Assembly: GCA_024803745.1 (NCBI GenBank)
Contig: JANJXV010000010.1
Span: 29,685,525-29,749,524, forward strand
Origin: Megascapheus bottae
Taxonomy: Eukaryota; Chordata; Mammalia; Rodentia; Geomyidae
DNA: 64,000 bases
Direction: 5' to 3'
A program made the position numbers and the translations under genes. Positions 54,975 to 64,000 of this stretch are shown here, in pieces. The notes under the pieces are model-generated. The model was given only the letters and a program-made list of their open reading frames with translations, was not told where the DNA came from and made no database searches. Every line of letters starts with the position of its first letter. Position 1 is the stretch's first letter.

Positions 54975-55289
54975 GCCATATAGTGAATGATTGTTGTCCT
55001 TAATGTACTATGTTGTCTCTCATCTCCTTTGCTGTACCTTGGTTATCTCATATTGGTATAGTATCTCACTTTGTTATCTGATATATTGAATTTATTTGTA
55101 TTTGGATATTTGAAATTTGATAGGGAAGGGGGGAAAACCAAGACGGGTGGGGGTGTGGGGGAGGGGAGGGAAATGGGTACCAAGACATGTGAAAGGGTAT
55201 CAATGTATGTGAATTAATGCACCTTCTATCTGGCAAATATCATGTAACCCTTTTACTAATTACAATAAAAAAATTAAAAAATTAAAAAA
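54975..55289 (+). mobile_element. 5'-truncated L1 3' UTR insertion
   Basis: The copy starts in the 3' UTR (GCCATATAGTGAATGATTGT) and contains an uninterrupted G-run block (55145-55170). It ends in AATTACAATAAAAAAATTAA repeats. AGAAATATAGATTTTT at 54959-54974 and 55290-55305 is a perfect 16-bp TSD. Confidence 0.97.
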
Positions 55290-55324
55290 AGAAATATAGA
55301 TTTTTCGCTATTTAATGCCCACTT

Positions 55325-55543
55325 TAGCAATAATGAACTCTGGGCCTGGGTGCTGTCCCTGAGCTCTTCAGCTCCAGCCTACTGCCCTACCCCTTGAGCC
55401 TAAGTGACACTTGCCATTTTCTGGTGGTGGATTGGAGATAAGAGTCTCACAGACTTTAGTGCCTGGACTGGCTTTGGACTGCAGTCCTCAGATCTCAGCC
55501 TCCTGAGTAGCTAGGATTACAGATGTGATCCACCATGCCTGGC
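55325..55543 (-). mobile_element. B1-type/ID-like dimeric SINE
   Basis: The reversed right module (TGAACTCTGGGCCTGGGTGC, CTACCCCTTGAGCCTAAGTG) is followed by a well-kept reversed B1 half (CTCAGCCTCCTGAGTAGCTA, GGATTACAGATGTGATCCAC). It lies 20 bases after the L1 TSD. Confidence 0.92.
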
Positions 55544-55804
55544 AAAATGCTATTTCTTAAGCTGTCATTGATAATTTATGAAAGTATATCCTGGAGCTGG
55601 AAGAACATGAGAGGAAGAACACTGCCACTGGCATCTAGGAGATGGACAGCCCTCCCCACCAAAATATAGGGGCTTCAAGGATGCAGTCAACATGTACAAA
55701 AGTCTCCAGGCAGAATAAATGGCAATTTAATAAACTGGAAATGAGTGCTTAGGAACTGATACAGTAGATGTAACACAGTAGAGTTTAAGATGAGCAGTTA
55801 CAAA
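55544..55804. other. Short unannotated interval
   Basis: I see nothing that I can name. Confidence 0.35.
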
Positions 55805-56020
55805 GCTTGGTACAGACTCATGCGTGTAATCCTCGTTATTCACGAGGCTGATATCTGAAAACTTAGGTTTGAGCTGCCTGAGCAGAAAAGTGGATAAGTC
55901 TATCTCCAATCACACACCAAAAAGCCAGAAGGAGAACTGAAGCCTAAGTGGTAGAATCAGCAGTCTTGAGTGAAAAAGCTATCCAGGCCCTAAGCTAAGT
56001 TCCAGTACCAGCACCTAAAT
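55805..56020 (+). mobile_element. B1-type/ID-like dimeric SINE
   Basis: The left half reads CATGCGTGTAATCCTCGTTA and TTCACGAGGCTGATATCTGA. The right half reads AGAAGGAGAACTGAAGCCTA and AGTGGTAGAATCAGCAGTCT. The tail has expanded into the following (GAAA)n array. Confidence 0.88.
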
Positions 56021-56069
56021 AAATAGAAAGAAAGGAGAAGAAGAAATAAAAAGAAAGAGCAAAGAGAAA

Positions 56070-56136
<67 letters not shown>

Positions 56137-56143
56137 AAGAAAG
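56021..56143. repeat. (GAAA)n microsatellite from a SINE tail
   Basis: Impure AAGAA units lead into about 15 pure GAAA units (about 56070-56130), then GAGA variants. Confidence 0.95.
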
Positions 56144-56504
56144 AACAGTTCTAGCTCTGTCTACAACTAGTTATATACTTTTAGCTTTTTGGCTTCAGTA
56201 TGTCAAACTATGTGATAGAATTTATTATAAAGGTTTTTGCTGTGATTAGCTATTAATGCATCTCAGTATTTTGAATGTGCTTAATAAATATTTGCTGAAA
56301 CTTGCTATTGTTTTGTTTATTTTTCATTATGCTTCTTCACAGAGAGAAGTTCTCTATTTTTGAATACAGAGTTTAAAACAACATAACTATACTGAATGAA
56401 ACCAAACTTAAATCCAGAAAGTCTTCCTCTTGGTAATTTATTGAAATATTTACAATATTTGAAAGGCATTTGCTAATTTTATTTCTTGTTATTGACTGTG
56501 TTTC

Positions 56505-56585
56505 TCCATGCAGCATAAGCATGGTCTGAGAACTTGTTAAAAAATACAGCTTTTCTTGTCCCACCCACACATCTGTCATTCAAAA
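56505..56585 (+). mobile_element. MER5-like hAT-Charlie MITE relic
   Basis: CATGCAGCATAAGCATGGTC, TGAGAACTTGTTAAAAAATA and CAGCTTTTCTTGTCCCACCC parallel the MER5 block GCATCACCTGGGAACTTGTTAGAAATGCAG in order. It is non-autonomous and carries no coding sequence. Confidence 0.6.
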
Positions 56586-57916
56586 TTGATGTTACCCTGG
56601 CAGCTGTATGCAGTCATTTGCTGTTTCTTCCAGGGAGGATATGACAACTTTTCTAAGAGTCTTAACGAACTTCCTATAGGAATTGTGAAACACTGGAACA
56701 TATGCTTAGACAAGACTGTGGAGAATTTTACCTTGGAGATTTGAACAATAGAGAGTTGACATTCTAGAAGAACTGAATTTCAGACTTCCCAGAAACTGGG
56801 TGACACAGGGCCTTTTAAATATTCACCTATTCTGCTTTTCCTCAGTAAAACAAACAGGCTCTTACATCCCTTACTTACTTTTACTCTTTTGTTTTGTTTT
56901 GGTTATTAAGTGGTTGTACAAAGAGGATATAATTCCATATGTCAAGTTATGAGTACAATGTGATTTGATCAACTTATTCTGTGATATTGGCAGTGAGAAG
57001 AGGGAAAGAGATGAACTGGAAACATCAACAGTAGCCTAAACAGACCTAGTACTGGGGACAAAGTGAAAACTTAGCCTTCTGCTAGGAGTTACATAAAAGT
57101 TTAACTCCGAAATTACAATGTGATCCTACCTGCCTCATGAAATAATTCTCTAGTGGACGGGGAAAAAAAGGCTTCTGAAGATCAACAGAATCTACCCAGT
57201 AGTTTAGTTTCCAAAACGCTTTTTTTTTTCTAAGTCTGACTTGAAAATGTAGTAAATTATATAAATTTGATTCCTTGTCATGGCGATTATCAGGACCATA
57301 GTTTGGATACAAAAGAAAATCCAGATTTACAAGCAGTCTGACTGGCCACAAGGCTACATTCTATGCTCCTCTGGGCCTAGACACCACTGCCAATGGAAAC
57401 ACCAGAGAATGTTCAGAGAAAAGCAGCACAAATGAACTCTGACAGTTCTTTGGCTCATTTTCCAAAAATCGATCTCGAAAGCAAAAATATTTTCCAGTGC
57501 CCTGAAATGATGGGAAATGCTGTCAACTCATGGATTTTGCTGAACCAACAACAATCACACCACATTTGGCACCTCTGTCCCTTGAATAGTTGTTGTTGTT
57601 GTTTTTTTTGTCATGGTTGCATAAGACCATGGGTGTTTTTATTCATGAATGTGAACTATGGACAAAAGATAGGTAATTGAAGAGGATTAAAGAACAGAAT
57701 CATCACAGTTTGCATTTAATAGCAAAAGGGGGGAGCAAATACCATGATTAGTTGTTAACTATTTGGGCAAATATACTGGGATCAAAATAAAACCCATCTT
57801 TGACAATAAGGAAAAGTCTCTATGTACCAGCAGTGCATTTAGATGTGTTATTTGTACCTTCCAAATAGTAGCTCCTTCAGGAAAATGATGAGGGAGATTT
57901 TCAAAGGGAGATATGA
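56586..57916. other. Unannotated intergenic DNA
   Basis: I see no gene. Opposed frames at 57082-57351 (minus) and 57393-57680 (plus) have no domain. A (GTT)n patch lies at about 57591-57603. Confidence 0.5.
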
Positions 57917-57930
57917 ACCATTCCTCTTTT

Positions 57931-58554
57931 TTTCATGTATTTTTTATTGTAATTAATAGAAGGGTTACGTGATATTTGCCAGATAGATGGTGCATTAATT
58001 CACATACATTGATACCCTTTCACATGTCTTGGTCCCCATTTCCCTCCCCCCACCCCCACCCCTCATCTTGTTTTCCCCCTTCCCTATCCAATTTCAAATA
58101 ACCAAATACAAATATATCCGATATATCAGGTAATGAAGTGAGATACTGTAACAATATGAGATAACCAAGGGACAGCAAAAGAGATGAGAGATAACATAGT
58201 ACCTTAAGAACAACAATCATTCATTATATGGCTTATGTTTCTATATCCTAGAGATCCTTTCACTTAGCATCATACTATATGGCCTTTTGTATCAAGGTTT
58301 TGCTCTATTGCAAATCTCTGCTAGGAGAGTCCAAGGTTTCTACTGATTATGGAAAATGAGGGAAACCATTGAGCCTAAGTTCCTTTGAGTCTGGCTTACT
58401 TCACTTAATATGATCTTTTCTAAGTCTTTCCATTTCCTAACAAATGGGGCAATGTCATTCTTTCTGACAGCAGCATAGAATTCCATTGTGTACAAATACC
58501 ACATCTTGTTGATCCACTCATCACTGAGGGACATCTGGGTTGGTTCCATATCTC
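57931..58554 (-). mobile_element. 5'-truncated L1 with ORF2 tail
   Basis: Minus-strand L1 3' end: tail and GTAATTAATAGAAGGGTTAC at the left, the C-rich mirror of the polypurine tract (58039-58070), then the ORF2 C-terminus to the 5' break at 58554. ACCATTCCTCTTTT at 57917-57930 and 58555-58568 is a perfect 14-bp TSD. Confidence 0.97.
58340..58549 (-). pseudogene. L1 ORF2 C-terminal remnant
   Basis: The last 69 residues of ORF2 are open, with the blocks SDEWINKMWYLYTMEFYAAV and RKNDIAPFVRKWKDLEK. These match the end of the ORF2 reading in the 15818-17558 element almost residue for residue. Reverse transcriptase, endonuclease and the cysteine knuckle are all absent, so this is not a functional gene. 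The first Met is internal. Confidence 0.95.
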
Positions 58555-58568
58555 ACCATTCCTCTTTT

Positions 58569-58861
58569 AACCAGTGGCTCTTCCTGGAAATTCTTATTTG
58601 GAAGGTATTGATATATACAATAGAGAATTCTACATGAGAAGAATTTGATGATTTGCATTGTCATTTTCTAGAGGTTTTATTTTCTGTTACTGTTACAATT
58701 TCTTTACCTCATTGACTCCTTTATAAAAATATAAAATATGTGATATCTCTATTAGAAAATTCTGATGGAAATTTTATTTACCAAGAAACACCCTCCCTTC
58801 CTAGATTACGGTGTTGTTTATGTATAAATATGTATATATATTCATTTATTTCTATTTTGTG
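58569..58861. other. Short unannotated AT-rich interval
   Basis: I see nothing that I can name. Confidence 0.35.
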
Positions 58862-59067
58862 GTTGTGGGGCTCGAACTCAGGGCCTCTGCACTGTCGTTA
58901 AGATTTTTGACTCAAGACTAATGCATCTACCACATTTAGCCCAAACTTCTCTTCTGGTAGCTAATTGGAGATAAGTTTTATTGGCTTTCCTGTCTTGACT
59001 GGCTTCTAACCATGATCCTCAAATCTCAGCCTCCTGAGTAGTTAGGCATGAGCCATTGATTCACAGC
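58862..59067 (-). mobile_element. B1-type/ID-like dimeric SINE
   Basis: The reversed right module (GGGGCTCGAACTCAGGGCCT) is followed by the reversed B1 half (CTCAAATCTCAGCCTCCTGA, GTTAGGCATGAGCCATTGAT). It abuts an older L1 3' end. Confidence 0.88.
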
Positions 59068-59069
59068 AT

Positions 59070-59215
59070 TTTTAAAACATTTAATTGTTATTGCTATTAT
59101 AAAGGTGAGGTAGAGAGGAGTTACTGTTATGAAGAGTACATTTCTTTCTGGACAATGTCACTCCTTCCCTCCTTCTTTCCAAGTTTTTCCCTCCAATGCC
59201 TACCTATAAATTGTA
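59070..59215 (-). mobile_element. L1 3' end relic, older subfamily
   Basis: AAAGGTGAGGTAGAGAGGAG, TTACTGTTATGAAGAGTACA and a CTCCTTCCCTCCTTC block match the layout at 22808 and 50757. No TSD is visible. Confidence 0.6.
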
Positions 59216-60485
59216 TAGTTCATTTTTTCAGCATAACATCTAATGGTTTATATTTTCATAATAACAAAATAGGCAAGTGTTTCTGCACATGGACCCATTG
59301 GTCAAATAGTTTCATTATGTAAAACTTTAAAGTTTTATGTTACATGAAAGAATGAGACATAAATGTGTTTAAAAAGTACTAGCAAGTAGAGAGAGAAATG
59401 ATGCTCTAGTAGAAAAAAATTAATTAATTTTGGTACTTAGAGATTTTTGACAATAGCCTTCATGATTTCTTGTGGGTATTACTATGCCACCTCTCCATAC
59501 CCTAGCTAAATAAGTGGTATCAAGTATGGCTAACTTGAGAACGTATGAGTGAAACAAATTTTATTCACACTCTCAGCCTCAGGAGTATATGATTTGTACA
59601 GCAGCACAAAGCTCATTCGCAGGAGGTGGCTGTGTATGATTTAATAATGTGTTGGTGTCATGAAATTTTAAACAATTTTCAGAAAAGAGGCTTTACATTG
59701 CTGTTTGGCAATGAACTCTAAAAACCACATATTGTCCCTGGATTTACTATTCTGTCAGCTGTCTAGCTAGAAAGTCATACATTTTGTATGAAAGAATGCC
59801 ATAATACTTATGATATGACTTTATCCTGAAAAATGAATGGTTTGTAAGTAAAGGTAAGATTAGCATTCCAATTATAATCAAAGTAAACAAGGAAAACTAT
59901 TAGAGAAAACTCCTTTCAGAAGGCTACTGCTCCATAGAATGAGGTCAGTGTCTGTGGATGATGATTTTAGTAATGACAATTGGAAACAATGCAGGTGACG
60001 GTGGTGGGGAGTGCTGTAAGAAAACTTGGAAATATCAGGTCTGTGGAATCATTTCGCTTGTGCAAGGGAAGAATAAAACAAACTAATTAAGATGGCTGCC
60101 TTTGGCTGAAGGAAGATCTTGAATGTCTAGACTTGAGGATATATGTTATTCAGTAGCAATGATGACTCACTGAGCAGTTACAGAAAGAGAACCAGTCACT
60201 GTCACAATTTAATAAGAACAAAATGGACAATGATGATCATCTTGCCACTTCTTTGAACTCCCAGCCCAGTCCTATATTCAGTGTAAACTTGTTTTATGAA
60301 GGAGCCTGATAGAAAGTAAGATCGAAATTGGTGTCAACCTCATTGATACTCAACCAGTTAAACACTACTTGCTCTGAGCTGATCAACAAAAATGTGTTGA
60401 ATCATTCTTGAAAGCCAAGTTTTATTAAGTTGTCAGGATAGATTGCACAATTCAGACAATAACAACAGTTACCAGATTGATTACA

Positions 60486-60487
<2 letters not shown>
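59216..60487. other. Repeat-poor intergenic DNA
   Basis: I see no gene or classifiable repeat over about 1.3 kb. Confidence 0.5.

Positions 60488-60532
<45 letters not shown>
60488..60532. repeat. (CA)n microsatellite
   Basis: About 22 uninterrupted CA units. A second, degenerate CA/TG-rich stretch lies at about 60785-60888. Confidence 0.96.
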
Positions 60533-60534
<2 letters not shown>

Positions 60535-60888
60535 GAAGACATCCTTGTCTCTTGAAATAATATCATTCAGTCAGCTTTTCCTTGGGAAAACACATTTGTA
60601 ATAGTTAAAATTAACATGATAAGGGCACAATGCATAAACATATAAAGTAAGTAAAAGACACTGATGCAGATATTTTATTGATTGCCAATTGAGATCTTTA
60701 TCAGGGGTATGTAAAAAATCAATAACTTGTTGGTTAAGTTTTGAAGTATTCATTCTCTGCTTCTCTATAACTGTTCTCTAAACCCCCCACACAGACACAC
60801 ACATATGCACAAGTACATGTCAGCACATATACAAATGCATTCTTGTCTCTCTCTCTCTCACACACACATATACACACATATAGATATT

Positions 60889-64000
<3,112 letters not shown>

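Noticed and set aside
60488..60532. CRISPR-like regular repeats among the CA and tetranucleotide arrays
   Set aside because: The units are 2-4 bp without unique spacers, in a mammalian genome. These are microsatellites.

Overview
The window looks like intergenic nuclear DNA of a rodent, most likely a geomyoid (kangaroo rat, pocket mouse or pocket gopher). The main clue is about a dozen copies of a dimeric SINE. Its left half is tRNA-derived and ID-like (GTTTGGCCTAGTGGTAGAGT, then a TTCGATTCC B box) and its right half matches the Geo monomer. This architecture fits the published IDL-Geo SINE, reported as restricted to Geomyoidea. A second dimeric SINE joins a B1/7SL-type left half to a right half resembling the same Geo module. 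The DNA is AT-rich, full of simple repeats, and has no convincing host exon. Every longer open frame falls in LINE-1 ORF2, in a SINE, in a microsatellite, or in AT-rich DNA without coding character.

Layout. 1-15.8 kb: ancient MIR, L2 and L1 relics, dimeric SINEs, one 128-bp L1 3' end with target-site duplications (TSDs), and CA/GT and GATA tracts. 15.8-17.7 kb: the largest element, a 5'-truncated L1 (15818-17558) carrying the ORF2 C-terminal part, inserted exactly at the 5' edge of a 5S rRNA pseudogene (17571-17658). 19-25.5 kb: older SINEs, a possible LTR (23445-23935) and repeat-poor DNA. 25.7-31.4 kb: a dense cluster of IDL-Geo copies, then two L1 3' ends, one with a twin-priming inversion (29890-30343) and one with a SINE inserted into its downstream TSD. 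31.8-43 kb: mostly unannotated AT-rich DNA holding a 53-bp L1 insertion with perfect TSD, a MIR split by an old L1, and a large purine microsatellite (40388-40695). 43-52 kb: old MLT1-like and L1 relics, including a second inverted L1. 52.8-59.2 kb: three more L1 3' ends with TSDs (one encoding the last 69 ORF2 residues), SINEs and a MER5-like relic. 60.5-64 kb: one CA tract, then the longest repeat-poor AT-rich interval.

Nothing here works together as a gene system, and I see no CRISPR array, operon, toxin system or new protein family. The window is informative as a record of retrotransposition: more than a dozen insertions have readable target duplications, there are two inverted L1s, nested insertions, short retroposed fragments, and at least two young L1 3'-end variants. 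Repeat limits and family names come from reading alone, without a repeat library or alignment.
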